From the NCBI GenBank assembly GCA_964519345.1, contig CAZFKX010000020.1, positions 14,781 through 78,780 of the forward strand: DNA of 64,000 nt, in the 5' to 3' direction. The notes below the pieces were generated by a model that did no database searches, was not told the DNA's origin, and saw only the letters and a program-made list of their open reading frames with translations. Shown one piece after another: positions 35,420 to 44,228 of the stretch. Position 1 is the first letter of the stretch; each line of letters begins with the position of its first letter. The position numbers were made by a program, and so were the translations under genes. The DNA is from Persephonella sp964519345. Its GTDB lineage: Bacteria > Aquificota > Aquificia > Aquificales > Hydrogenothermaceae.

Positions 35420-36310
35420 CTGAAAGTAAACATAGCCCTTGTACAGACTTCATCCAGCGACAACATTAAAGAAAATTTAGAAAAAACTGTAGAGTATGTA
35501 AAAGATGCAGGAAAGTCTGGAGCAGATATAATCTGCACACAGGAACTTTTCAAAACAAGGTATTTTTGCCAGACTGAAAACTGGGATAACTTCAGCCTCG
35601 CTGAAAAGATTGATCAAAATAGCGAAACTATCAAACTTTTTTCAAAAATAGCTAAAGACACAAACTCTGTTATAATACTCAGTCTTTTTGAGAAAAGAGC
35701 AGAAGGAATTTACCACAACACAGTGGCTGTTCTTGACGCAGATGGAAAGTACCTTGGAAAGTACAGAAAAATGCATATACCTGATGATCCCCACTTTTAC
35801 GAAAAGTTCTATTTTACACCTGGAGACCTTGGATATAAGGTTTTTAAAACAAAATACTGCAAAATAGGAACATTGATATGCTGGGATCAATGGTTTCCTG
35901 AAGCTGCCAGAATAACAGCTATGAAAGGAGCAGACATAATATTTTATCCTACTGCCATAGGGTGGCTTCCTGAGGAAAAAGAAGAATATGGAGAAGCGCA
36001 GATAAATGCATGGGAAACAGTACAAAGAGGACACGCCATCTCAAATGGTTGTTATATAGCTGCTGTAAACAGAGTTGGTTACGAACCTTCACCTGATGGA
36101 AACAGCGGAATAGAGTTTTGGGGAAGCAGTTTTGTTTCAGATCCTTCAGGAAAAATAATCTCAAAAGCTCCTACTGACAGGGAAGAGATTATTATAACAG
36201 AGATAGATCTAACTCAGATAGACAAAACAAGAACTGTATGGCCTTTTTTCAGAGACAGGAGAATAGAAAGCTATTATGATTTGTCAAAGCTCTGGCTTGA
36301 AGATCTTTGA
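35420..36310 (+). CDS. aguB: N-carbamoylputrescine amidase (nitrilase superfamily), CTG start
   Basis: Hydrolyses N-carbamoylputrescine to putrescine in the agmatine route of polyamine synthesis. The 296-residue protein has the nitrilase triad: Glu in C-T-Q-E-L-F, Lys in Y-R-K-M-H-I-P-D-D, and Cys in L-I-C-W-D-Q-W-F-P-E. AguB-type blocks such as G-Y-E-P-S-P-D-G-N-S-G-I-E-F-W-G-S-S-F are present. The conserved N terminus (K-V-N-I-A-L-V-Q) is in frame but begins with CTG. Only five codons separate it from an in-frame TAG, with no ATG, GTG or TTG among them, and GAGGGA lies 7 bases upstream. An internal ATG at 35723 would delete the catalytic Glu. The 3' end overlaps the THEP1 gene by 37 bases. 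Confidence 0.9.
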   Translation: MKVNIALVQTSSSDNIKENLEKTVEYVKDAGKSGADIICTQELFKTRYFCQTENWDNFSLAEKIDQNSETIKLFSKIAKDTNSVIILSLFEKRAEGIYHNTVAVLDADGKYLGKYRKMHIPDDPHFYEKFYFTPGDLGYKVFKTKYCKIGTLICWDQWFPEAARITAMKGADIIFYPTAIGWLPEEKEEYGEAQINAWETVQRGHAISNGCYIAAVNRVGYEPSPDGNSGIEFWGSSFVSDPSGKIISKAPTDREEIIITEIDLTQIDKTRTVWPFFRDRRIESYYDLSKLWLEDL

Positions 36311-36822
36311 AATATATCAATAATTCTATCAGGAACTTCATCCCTATTGCTGGAATTTAAACTAATTACAACGGTATCAGGAAGATTTTTTATCCATCTG
36401 ACAACTGGATGAACATCCTTTATAGGAACGGTAGCTATAATATCTCTCTTCTCATCACGAAATATACTTTTTATAAGATCAGCAAATCTTTTAGAAAAAA
36501 GTTCCATTTTACCTATCTCATCAATTACCAGAATTTTTTCTCTTTTTTCCATACACCTTTCAAGTAGCGGGATCACTATCTTTTCAAAACCCTCAACATC
36601 AATCCCATAAGAACCTACTTTAAACTTTGATCTAAACCCTTTCTCTGCAAGAATATGACTCAAGCCATCTGTTGTAAAAATCCTAAAACCTTTTCTCTTC
36701 CCGCTTATATCCCTGTAATCCTCAGTATAAAAACCACAGGTTCTATCGGGTATTCCATTTATAACCTTTTTAATAACAGTAGTTTTTCCAATACCTGGTT
36801 TTCCTGTAATAAGAACTCTCAT
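36274..36822 (-). CDS. THEP1-family nucleoside-triphosphatase
   Basis: P-loop NTPase of 182 residues in the THEP1 (NTPase_1) family first described in Aquifex. Walker A is G-K-P-G-I-G-K-T-T (7-15), Walker B is V-I-D-E-I-G-K-M-E (about 98-106), and C-G-F-Y-T-E-D-Y lies between. Family members hydrolyse nucleoside triphosphates slowly in vitro, and a nucleotide-kinase role has been suggested; the biological function is unsettled. It is divergent from purM and convergent with aguB. Confidence 0.9.
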   Translation of the reverse strand: MRVLITGKPGIGKTTVIKKVINGIPDRTCGFYTEDYRDISGKRKGFRIFTTDGLSHILAEKGFRSKFKVGSYGIDVEGFEKIVIPLLERCMEKREKILVIDEIGKMELFSKRFADLIKSIFRDEKRDIIATVPIKDVHPVVRWIKNLPDTVVISLNSSNRDEVPDRIIDIFQRSSSQSFDKS

Positions 36823-36886
36823 AAAAATACCTTAAAGAGTAATATTTGATAATATATTTTAATTCAAAAAAATGAAGGAGATAGGG

Positions 36887-37909
36887 ATGATCTCTTACAA
36901 AGATGCAGGAGTTGATATTGAAAAAGCTGACAGATTTGTCCAGGAAATAAAAAGGTTTGTAAAAAGTACATTTAACAAAAATGTAGTAACCCCAATAGGA
37001 GGATTTGCTGGAGCATACTTACTTGAAGTATCAAAGTATAAAAATCCTGTTATAACATCATCGACAGATGGAGTTGGAACAAAACTAAAAATAGCCCAGA
37101 GCATCAATAAACACGATACAATAGGGATAGATCTTGTAGCTATGTGCGTAAATGATCTTATTACAACAACTTCCAAACCAATTTTCTTCCTTGATTACTT
37201 TGCTACAGGAAAACTTGATCCAGACATTGCTGTAGATGTTGTTAAAGGAATAACAGATGGATGCAGGATCTCAGAATGTGCTCTCATAGGTGGTGAGACG
37301 GCAGAAATGCCAGGTATGTATAGGAATGGTGAATATGATCTTGCTGGTTTTGCTGTAGGTATCGTTGAAAAAGAGAGGATGCTTGATGGTTCAAAAACAG
37401 AGGCTGGAGACATACTGATAGGGATAGCTTCCTCAGGTGTTCACAGTAATGGGTACTCCCTTATAAGAAAAATCGTAGAAATAAAAGGATACAGTTATAC
37501 GGACTCTGTGGAAGAGTTTGGTAAAACAATAGGAGAGGAACTACTAACACCAACAAAGATTTACGTAAAAACAGTTTTAGAACTTGCCGATAAAGTAAAC
37601 ATACACTCTATTGCCCATATAACAGGAGGAGGTATTCCTGGAAACCTGATAAGAATTCTTAATAAGAACCAGACAGCTATTATCGAGAGAAACAGTTGGG
37701 AAGTTTTTCCTGTATTCAGATGGATACAGAAGGAAGGGAAAATATCGGATGAGGAAATGTTTAGAACATTTAATATGGGAATAGGATTGATCATTGCAGT
37801 TCCAGAAGAAGAAGCAGATAGAGCTCTGAAGGTTATCGCTGAAACAGGAGAGAAAGGTTTCGTTATAGGAAGAATTAAAAAAGGTGAAAAATCTGTAAAT
37901 ATTATATAA
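36887..37909 (+). CDS. purM: Phosphoribosylformylglycinamidine cyclo-ligase (AIR synthetase)
   Basis: Closes the imidazole ring to give AIR in purine synthesis. The 340-residue protein begins S-Y-K-D-A-G-V-D-I and has S-S-T-D-G-V-G-T-K, D-L-V-A-M-C-V-N-D, G-G-E-T-A-E-M-P-G-M-Y and H-I-T-G-G-G-I-P-G-N, all PurM signatures. I chose ATG 36887 because AAGGAG ends 6 bases before it; the ATG at 36872 overlaps that site. The GH63-DUF547 gene follows by 13 bases, and purN lies beyond it, so a purine operon has been interrupted. Confidence 0.95.
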   Translation: MISYKDAGVDIEKADRFVQEIKRFVKSTFNKNVVTPIGGFAGAYLLEVSKYKNPVITSSTDGVGTKLKIAQSINKHDTIGIDLVAMCVNDLITTTSKPIFFLDYFATGKLDPDIAVDVVKGITDGCRISECALIGGETAEMPGMYRNGEYDLAGFAVGIVEKERMLDGSKTEAGDILIGIASSGVHSNGYSLIRKIVEIKGYSYTDSVEEFGKTIGEELLTPTKIYVKTVLELADKVNIHSIAHITGGGIPGNLIRILNKNQTAIIERNSWEVFPVFRWIQKEGKISDEEMFRTFNMGIGLIIAVPEEEADRALKVIAETGEKGFVIGRIKKGEKSVNII

Positions 37910-37922
37910 AAGAGGCGGTAAT

Positions 37923-39995
37923 ATGCCCCTGAGGGATTATATAGAGAAAGCTAAAGAAGTTCTTGATAAAAACTGGATGGGTAGCTATACAGTACCTTCA
38001 GTTCATCTTTATCCCCACCAATGGAATTGGGATTCAGGCTTTATAGCTATAGGATACTCAAGATACAATATGGAAAGAGCTGTAAGAGAGACACTCCATC
38101 TGTTTGATGCCCAATGGAAAAATGGTATGCTCCCCCAGATTGTTTTTAATAAAAAAGCCCTTGGAAGATACTTTCCTGAACCTGATTTCTGGAGAACAGA
38201 TCTTTCGCCTCATGCGCCTGAAGATATGCTAACTTCTGGAATTACAATGCCTCCTATTCATGGATACGCAGTACTGAAGATGTACGAAAATGCAAAAGAA
38301 AAGGACAGACTTATACCATTTTTAAAATTTATATACCCTAAACTTATAAAACTGCATGAGTACCTTTATCTTGAGAGAAATCCAGACGATAACGGTCTTA
38401 TTTATATAAGACATCCCTGGGAATCTGGAATGGACAACTCACCTATGTGGGATCCAGTACTCGAAAGAATTGATATAGAAAAAGTAAATATCCCAGAGTT
38501 TGAAAGAAAAGATAATAAAATAATAGACCCAGAACAGAGACCAAAAGATATTGATTATAAAAGATATATATATCTTGTAGATATATTTAGGAAAAATAGA
38601 TATGATGAGAAAAAAATATTTGAAGAGTGTCCTTTCATAGTGATAGACCCTCTTTTCAACTCAATTCTGTGTGCATCAAATGAAGCACTTGTCCAGATAG
38701 CAGACATAATAAAAGAGGATTATAAAAAGCCTGAAGAGTGGTTCTTAATGACAGCAAGAGCCGTAAGAGACAATCTTTTCAGTAGTGAAAAAAAGATATT
38801 CTTCGCATATGATTATATACAGAAGGAGCTTATAGAGATTGAAACAGCTGCAGGATTTATGCCTTTATTTGGTGGTATAGCATCAACACAGCAAGCATTA
38901 AAAATATATGAACATCTTGATTCCCTTAGTTTCTGCAGACTCGGTGAGAAAAACTGTTTTGCCATCCCAAATTATGACAAAAGGAAGAAAGATTTCAGTC
39001 CACATAATTACTGGCGAGGACCCGTATGGATAAATATAAACTGGATGCTTTATCAGGGACTTTTAAGATATAAATTCAAACAGAAGGCAGAACACCTTGA
39101 GATTACAATTATGGAACTTCCTATGAGATTTGGATTTTACGAGTATTTTGATTCCTTTACAGGAAAAGGTTACGGAACAAAAGATTTTTCATGGACAGCA
39201 GCCTTATTCATAGATCTTGCCTACGATATGTATGAAAAAAATGAAAAAAAATGGGAAACCAGGAGTTTTGGAAAGGCTATTATACTAAATACAAATGGCG
39301 AACATCTACCTGTTGAAGATGAAGAAGAGATAAAAAAGGATTTTTTCTGCCTAACAGGAAAGATTATAGATAAATACACAAGAAATGGAACTGTAAATTA
39401 CGATGCTATAAGATTATCTCCAGAGTACAAACTGCTTCAGAACACTATCTCAAAATTTGCAAATAAAGATATTCTTAAGTTCAGATCTAAAGAAGAAGAA
39501 ATTGCATTCTGGATAAATCTTTACAACATGCTTGTTATTGATGCAATAATAAAACTGAATATACAGGGTTCAGTAAAAGAGATAGAAGGTTTTTTTACTG
39601 ACATAAAGTACAGAATCAACGGTAAGGATTATTCACTTGACGATATAAGAGAAATCCTTAGGAAATTTAATGATAAAAGAGTCCCGTTTGCACTTGTAAA
39701 AGGAACAAACTCGTCACCTCCATTAAGACTTTTTACAAAGAAGAACCTAAATAGCAAACTTGATGCGTCAGCAAGGGATTTTATTAGAAGTCCGGAAGTT
39801 ATAATACTTCCTGAAGAAAAAAGAGTCCTCATATCGGAGCTTTTCAGATGGAATGAACATTACTTTAAAGATAAGGAAGATATAATTAAATTCATCAAAA
39901 AATATGTAAAAGATGACGCTAAAAGAGAGTTTTTGGAAAAAGAAGATGATATAGAGATCAGGTACCTTCTGTATGACTGGACTTTAAACAGCTAA
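37923..39995 (+). CDS. GH63 glycosidase (manno/glucosylglycerate hydrolase-like) fused to DUF547
   Basis: A 690-residue two-domain fusion in one unbroken frame. Residues about 1-445 are an (alpha/alpha)6 glycosidase close to GH63 mannosylglycerate/glucosylglycerate hydrolases: H-Q-W-N-W-D-S-G-F (32-40), W-E-S-G-M-D171-N-S-P with the likely general acid, and G-F-Y-E407-Y-F-D with the likely general base, then F-S-W-T-A-A-L. Residues about 475-690 are DUF547: F-W-I-N-L-Y-N (529-535), F-A-L-V-K-G-T-N-S-S-P-P-L-R (589-602) and the terminal Y-D-W-T-L-N. DUF547 has no known activity. No signal peptide, so cytoplasmic. AGAGGCGG precedes the ATG. Confidence 0.85.
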   Translation: MPLRDYIEKAKEVLDKNWMGSYTVPSVHLYPHQWNWDSGFIAIGYSRYNMERAVRETLHLFDAQWKNGMLPQIVFNKKALGRYFPEPDFWRTDLSPHAPEDMLTSGITMPPIHGYAVLKMYENAKEKDRLIPFLKFIYPKLIKLHEYLYLERNPDDNGLIYIRHPWESGMDNSPMWDPVLERIDIEKVNIPEFERKDNKIIDPEQRPKDIDYKRYIYLVDIFRKNRYDEKKIFEECPFIVIDPLFNSILCASNEALVQIADIIKEDYKKPEEWFLMTARAVRDNLFSSEKKIFFAYDYIQKELIEIETAAGFMPLFGGIASTQQALKIYEHLDSLSFCRLGEKNCFAIPNYDKRKKDFSPHNYWRGPVWININWMLYQGLLRYKFKQKAEHLEITIMELPMRFGFYEYFDSFTGKGYGTKDFSWTAALFIDLAYDMYEKNEKKWETRSFGKAIILNTNGEHLPVEDEEEIKKDFFCLTGKIIDKYTRNGTVNYDAIRLSPEYKLLQNTISKFANKDILKFRSKEEEIAFWINLYNMLVIDAIIKLNIQGSVKEIEGFFTDIKYRINGKDYSLDDIREILRKFNDKRVPFALVKGTNSSPPLRLFTKKNLNSKLDASARDFIRSPEVIILPEEKRVLISELFRWNEHYFKDKEDIIKFIKKYVKDDAKREFLEKEDDIEIRYLLYDWTLNS

Positions 39996-40031
39996 CGTTA
40001 TGTTATAATTAACAAAAAATAAAGGTTTTCT

Positions 40032-40679
40032 ATGAATATAGTAGTACTTATCTCTGGAAGAGGAACAAACTTAGAAGCTATAATTAAAGGGATAGAATCC
40101 AAAAAAATAAAAGGAAACATATCTCTCGTTTTGTCAAATAAAAAAGAAGCTCACGGCCTTAAGATAGCTGAAAAATATGGTATTAAAACGAAGTTTTTAG
40201 ATCCTTCCCTTTATAAAACGAGAGATGAATATGATTTTAAACTCGCTGAGATAATAAAAAAGGAAAATCCAGATCTTGTCGTACTTGCAGGGTATATGAG
40301 AATTCTTACAGATCATTTTATAAATTCCTTTGAAAACAGAATAATAAATATACATCCTTCCCTCATACCAGCTTTTCAAGGATTAAAAGCCCAAAAACAA
40401 GCCTTAGAGTATGGATCCAGATTCACAGGCTGTACAGTGCATTTTGTAACGAAAGATCTTGACAACGGACCTATAATAGTTCAGGCTGTTGTTCCTATCC
40501 TTCCAGAAGATAATGAAAAAACACTATCAGACAGAATACTCCAGTACGAACACAAAATATATCCTCAGGCTATTAAATGGATATCTGAAGGAAGGGTTTT
40601 AATAAAAAACAGACATGTTATTGTAAAGGATGCAAAATACGGAAGCTTACCTGTAAATCCAGACCTCGAAGACTTTTAA
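40032..40679 (+). CDS. purN: Phosphoribosylglycinamide formyltransferase
   Basis: Transfers formyl from 10-formyl-THF to GAR in purine synthesis. The 215-residue product starts with V-L-I-S-G-R-G-T-N-L-E-A-I and has the catalytic asparagine and histidine in I-N-I-H-P-S-L-I-P-A-F and the aspartate in D-L-D-N-G-P-I-I-V-Q. Length is typical. It is 36 bases downstream of the GH63-DUF547 gene, with AAAGG before the ATG. It ends exactly where the convergent cytochrome gene ends. Confidence 0.95.
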   Translation: MNIVVLISGRGTNLEAIIKGIESKKIKGNISLVLSNKKEAHGLKIAEKYGIKTKFLDPSLYKTRDEYDFKLAEIIKKENPDLVVLAGYMRILTDHFINSFENRIINIHPSLIPAFQGLKAQKQALEYGSRFTGCTVHFVTKDLDNGPIIVQAVVPILPEDNEKTLSDRILQYEHKIYPQAIKWISEGRVLIKNRHVIVKDAKYGSLPVNPDLEDF

Positions 40680-41351
40680 TTACTTTTTATGACACGTTAG
40701 ACAAAGCTGACTGTAATCATTGGTAATTCTTAAAAATAAAGGCTGTCCATTATGTGGATCGTGACATGTTGGACATTCAACTTTCCCATTGAAGAGCTTA
40801 AGATTAGGCCACCCTCTTACAGGATCAGGAGGAGTATTGAAATCTGGATCCTGTGTAGGAGTGGGATATGTTATTGATATGGGATGGTCATCCATAAGAT
40901 TTGCACCTATTCTCCACAATCTCCTTGGATATATACCGTCTCCTGTATTATGACACTGATTACAGTTTGGAAACGAGTTAATATCTGGAACACCTCCTGG
41001 ACCTGGAGCATTTCTCAAAGTATGAGTATCTGTTGAATTAACAGCACTTGCATCTCCCTCTGCAGATACGCCGTCATGACAGGAAAGACATGCAAGGGAT
41101 GGCGGGTTTGGAACAGAATCAATTGTTCCATCAATTGTTGGACTTGAGTACATTGTGAAAGCTGTCATATCAGTTATATTTCTATTCCACAGAGGTGTTA
41201 CAGCATCATTTGCATAATGAGGCGTATGACAGAACACACACGGCTCATCAGTAGTTGCAGTGCTGAGATCATGTTTAGATCCCACCAGACCTGCAACAGC
41301 AAATCCACCTGTTGTCAAAGCAATTGCTAAACTTAATCTCAGTTTCTTCAT
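40680..41351 (-). CDS. Periplasmic pentahaem c-type cytochrome
   Basis: A secreted electron carrier with five C-x-x-C-H haem sites: C-V-F-C-H, C-L-S-C-H, C-N-Q-C-H, C-P-T-C-H and the C-terminal C-L-T-C-H. The spacing and C-x-x-C-H-x-P-H pattern fit the doubled-CXXCH / NapC-NrfH-like periplasmic group. I start at ATG 41351, giving a 223-residue precursor whose N terminus M-K-K-L-R-L-S-L-A-I-A is a typical Sec signal peptide; a TTG 24 codons earlier would spoil this. No ribosome site is evident. No partner oxidoreductase is adjacent, so its redox role is open. Confidence 0.87.
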   Translation of the reverse strand: MKKLRLSLAIALTTGGFAVAGLVGSKHDLSTATTDEPCVFCHTPHYANDAVTPLWNRNITDMTAFTMYSSPTIDGTIDSVPNPPSLACLSCHDGVSAEGDASAVNSTDTHTLRNAPGPGGVPDINSFPNCNQCHNTGDGIYPRRLWRIGANLMDDHPISITYPTPTQDPDFNTPPDPVRGWPNLKLFNGKVECPTCHDPHNGQPLFLRITNDYSQLCLTCHKK

Positions 41352-41497
41352 AATAAAAACACAAAATTTAATTATAATAACAGTTATAAATTTAATAACT
41401 TTTATCTTTTTTGTAAATACCAAAAAGATCTAAATACTTGAATTAATAATCAAAAATCAGTAGTTTAATAAGGAAAATTAATATATAGAGGGAAAAG

Positions 41498-41881
41498 ATG
41501 AACATAGTATTGTCTTTAATTTTTCCAATTTTGATGATATACGTTTCACAGGCAGCACAGATAGAAGTTATAGATATGAAGTTCTCAAGAGATATTGAAG
41601 ACAGAATACCTGTCGATGTCTCTGAGGTATTCCCTCCAGATATTGGCAGGGTTTACTGCTGGACAAAAATAAAGGCAGATTCAGTACCAACGAAGATATA
41701 CCATGTATGGTATTTTAAGAACAGAGAGATGGCAAGGATCGAACTTGATATACAGTATCCTGTTTTCAGAACTTGGAGTTATAAGACCATTCTCCCACAA
41801 TGGATAGGAGAATGGAAGGTTGTTGTACAGGATGAAAATGGAAACGAAATATATGAAAAATCCTTTGAGATAAAACAGTAA
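41498..41881 (+). CDS. Exported DUF2914-domain protein
   Basis: A 127-residue protein with an N-terminal signal peptide (about residues 1-20) and one DUF2914-type domain. Visible features are R-V-Y-C-W-T-K-I, I-Y-H-V-W-Y-F-K, F-R-T-W-S-Y-K and G-E-W-K-V-V-V-Q-D-E-N-G. The family has no established function; the beta-sandwich look suggests a periplasmic binding or assembly role. AGAGGG precedes the ATG. Its stop (TAA) shares a base with the ATG of the Lon-related protease, so translation is probably coupled. Confidence 0.75.
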   Translation: MNIVLSLIFPILMIYVSQAAQIEVIDMKFSRDIEDRIPVDVSEVFPPDIGRVYCWTKIKADSVPTKIYHVWYFKNREMARIELDIQYPVFRTWSYKTILPQWIGEWKVVVQDENGNEIYEKSFEIKQ

Positions 41882-44199
41882 TGGCTGTAAAACATTTGAA
41901 TGCTGATCAGATAAGGATAGATATATCATTAAAAGAAGGGACACAGAATATAAAACCTGAAACTTTATTTCCTGGACAGGAAAGGGTTGAGAAAGCTTTC
42001 AATGTAGGCCTTTCTACAGAAAAAGAGGGTTACAACATATATGTTGCCGGACCTGAAGGCATAGGAAAGGTTACATACTCACTTCATAAAATAAAAAATA
42101 TATCAAAACAGAAAAAAACGCCAGAAGATATATGTTATTACAATAACTTTGAAGAACCATACAGACCAAAATACCTTCTGCTACCTGCAGGTTATGGAAA
42201 AAAACTCTCAAGGGACTTAGACAGAAGCATAGATACACTAAAAGAAGCTGTAGTCAAACAGTTTGAGAGCAAAGAGTTTGAAGATGAAAAGGTAAAACTA
42301 ATAAAAAATGCAGAAGAAAAAAGGAAAAATATACTTGAACAGCTAAAAAAAGAAGCAGAAAGCTATGGACTGGCAATGGTTATAACACCTGCAGGCATAC
42401 AGTTACTACCTATTGTTCAAGGAAAAGTATCTCCAGAATTCCTGAAAATACCAGAAATAAAAACAGAATTTGAGAAAAAGGTTGAACTTTTTGATGAAAC
42501 CTTCAGAAAATATCTTAGAGAGCTTAGAGACGTTGAACACACACTTATTGATAGTCTTAATGAACTGAAAAAGAAAGTATCAGAGTATATAGTAGAAAAT
42601 GTTTTTTACAGAATTGAAGAGAAATACAAGGATATTAAGCAGGCATTAATCTTTATAAGATATATAAAAGAAAAAATAGCTGAAAGAATAGATCTGTTTA
42701 TAAGGTGGAAGATACTTGAAGGGGATTTCTTTCTCCAGAGAACTGTTGAAAGAGAGTTTAACCTTTTCAGATTAAATGTTATAGTTGACAACTCAAAAAC
42801 TGAAGGAGCACCATACAAATACGAAGAAATACCAACATTCAAAACGGTATTTGGTCATATAGCATACAAGGCAGAAATGGGAATTCTTTATGCTGACCAT
42901 ATGAGCATAACAGCAGGAAGCCTTCTAAAAGTTAGAGGTGGATACCTTTTACTAAGAGCTGTGGATATTATAAAAAATCCCTTTTTATGGGAAGCTTTAA
43001 AAAGGAGTATTTTACACAAGAAGGTCTATATATCCCAGCACTTAGTTGAAGAGGTATTTCCATTTCAAGTTGGCATATTTCCGGAGCCTGTCCCTTTCGA
43101 TGTAACAATTATACTAGTTGGGGATAATAAACTGTACAACTTGCTCTCTATTTATGATTTTGAGTTTAACAGACTGTTCAAGGTAAAAGCCGAATTTGAT
43201 CCTGTCATAAAACTTACGGAAGAAGTTATACAATCTTTCCCGAGAATAGTAAAAAAGATTGTAACAGAAGAGAAGATGAAAGATCTTACAGCAGATGCTC
43301 TTTCTGAACTCCTTAGGTATAGTATTCAGCTTTCGGGAAACAGGAAAAGAATAAACGTTGTTTTTTCACACATCAACGATATTGTAAGAGAAGCCGATTC
43401 AAGATCAGATGGAGATCTTATAACAGGAAAAGATATAAAACTTACAATAAAAGAAAAGATATTCAGAGAGAATCTTGTTGAGGAAAAGATAAGAGAACTT
43501 TTTAAAGAAGGAATACTTATAATAGACATAGAAGGTAAAAAGGTAGGTCAGGTAAACGGTCTAACAGTCTATGATCTTGGGAATTTCAGATTTGGAAAAC
43601 CAAGCAGAATAACAGCAAGTTCATATATAGGAGAAAAGGGTATAATATCTATAGAAAGAGAGGTTGAGCTCAGTGGTCCTATTTATGACAAAGGTGTACT
43701 TATTCTATCAGGATATATTGGTAGTAGATACGGAAAAGACACACCGTTAACACTTTCCTGCAGTATAACTTTTGAACAGTCTTATGGTGAAGTTGAAGGA
43801 GATAGTGCATCTGCTGCAGAACTTATAGCCGTTCTTTCAAGTATAGGTGATATCCAGATAAGGCAGGATTTAGCGATAACAGGATCCATAGATCAACATG
43901 GAAATATACAGCCAGTTGGCGGTATAAAGGAAAAAGTGGAAGGTTTTTATAGGGTATGTAAAATCATTGGACTTACAGGCGAACAGGGGGTTATAGTTCC
44001 ATCAAGAAATATTGACAACATAATACTTGACGACGATGTTATTAAAAGTATAGAGAAAGGAGAATTTCATATATACACCGTTGACCATATTGATGATGTA
44101 ATCCAGCTAACATCAGGAATGAAACCTCTTGAGTTTCATCAGAAGGTTAAAGAAGAACTTATACAGTTTTATGAAAAGGTCTCAAAAGGAAAGAAATAG
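41881..44199 (+). CDS. Lon-related ATP-dependent protease (S16, AAA_32 type)
   Basis: A 772-residue cytoplasmic protease of the Lon-related group: N-terminal AAA-like region with a long helical insert (about 115-275), then a C-terminal S16 protease domain. The Ser/Lys dyad is visible as G-D-S-A-S near 640-644 and K685 in G-G-I-K-E-K. The phosphate loop at 57-65 is G-P-E-G-I-G-K-V-T, with V where Walker A usually has S/T, though a T follows. This group is distinct from canonical Lon (no N-terminal LON domain). It overlaps the DUF2914 gene by one base. Confidence 0.86.
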   Translation: MAVKHLNADQIRIDISLKEGTQNIKPETLFPGQERVEKAFNVGLSTEKEGYNIYVAGPEGIGKVTYSLHKIKNISKQKKTPEDICYYNNFEEPYRPKYLLLPAGYGKKLSRDLDRSIDTLKEAVVKQFESKEFEDEKVKLIKNAEEKRKNILEQLKKEAESYGLAMVITPAGIQLLPIVQGKVSPEFLKIPEIKTEFEKKVELFDETFRKYLRELRDVEHTLIDSLNELKKKVSEYIVENVFYRIEEKYKDIKQALIFIRYIKEKIAERIDLFIRWKILEGDFFLQRTVEREFNLFRLNVIVDNSKTEGAPYKYEEIPTFKTVFGHIAYKAEMGILYADHMSITAGSLLKVRGGYLLLRAVDIIKNPFLWEALKRSILHKKVYISQHLVEEVFPFQVGIFPEPVPFDVTIILVGDNKLYNLLSIYDFEFNRLFKVKAEFDPVIKLTEEVIQSFPRIVKKIVTEEKMKDLTADALSELLRYSIQLSGNRKRINVVFSHINDIVREADSRSDGDLITGKDIKLTIKEKIFRENLVEEKIRELFKEGILIIDIEGKKVGQVNGLTVYDLGNFRFGKPSRITASSYIGEKGIISIEREVELSGPIYDKGVLILSGYIGSRYGKDTPLTLSCSITFEQSYGEVEGDSASAAELIAVLSSIGDIQIRQDLAITGSIDQHGNIQPVGGIKEKVEGFYRVCKIIGLTGEQGVIVPSRNIDNIILDDDVIKSIEKGEFHIYTVDHIDDVIQLTSGMKPLEFHQKVKEELIQFYEKVSKGKK

Positions 44200-44228
44200 T
44201 ACTATAATGATTCTCTTCTATTTCTTTT
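44190..44228. terminator. Possible bidirectional terminator between the Lon-related and Wzz-like genes
   Basis: AAAGAAATAG and CTATTTCTTT form complementary 10-base arms around an ~18-base loop, followed by T-rich sequence. It spans the two convergent stop codons. The large loop and low GC content make this tentative. Confidence 0.35.
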
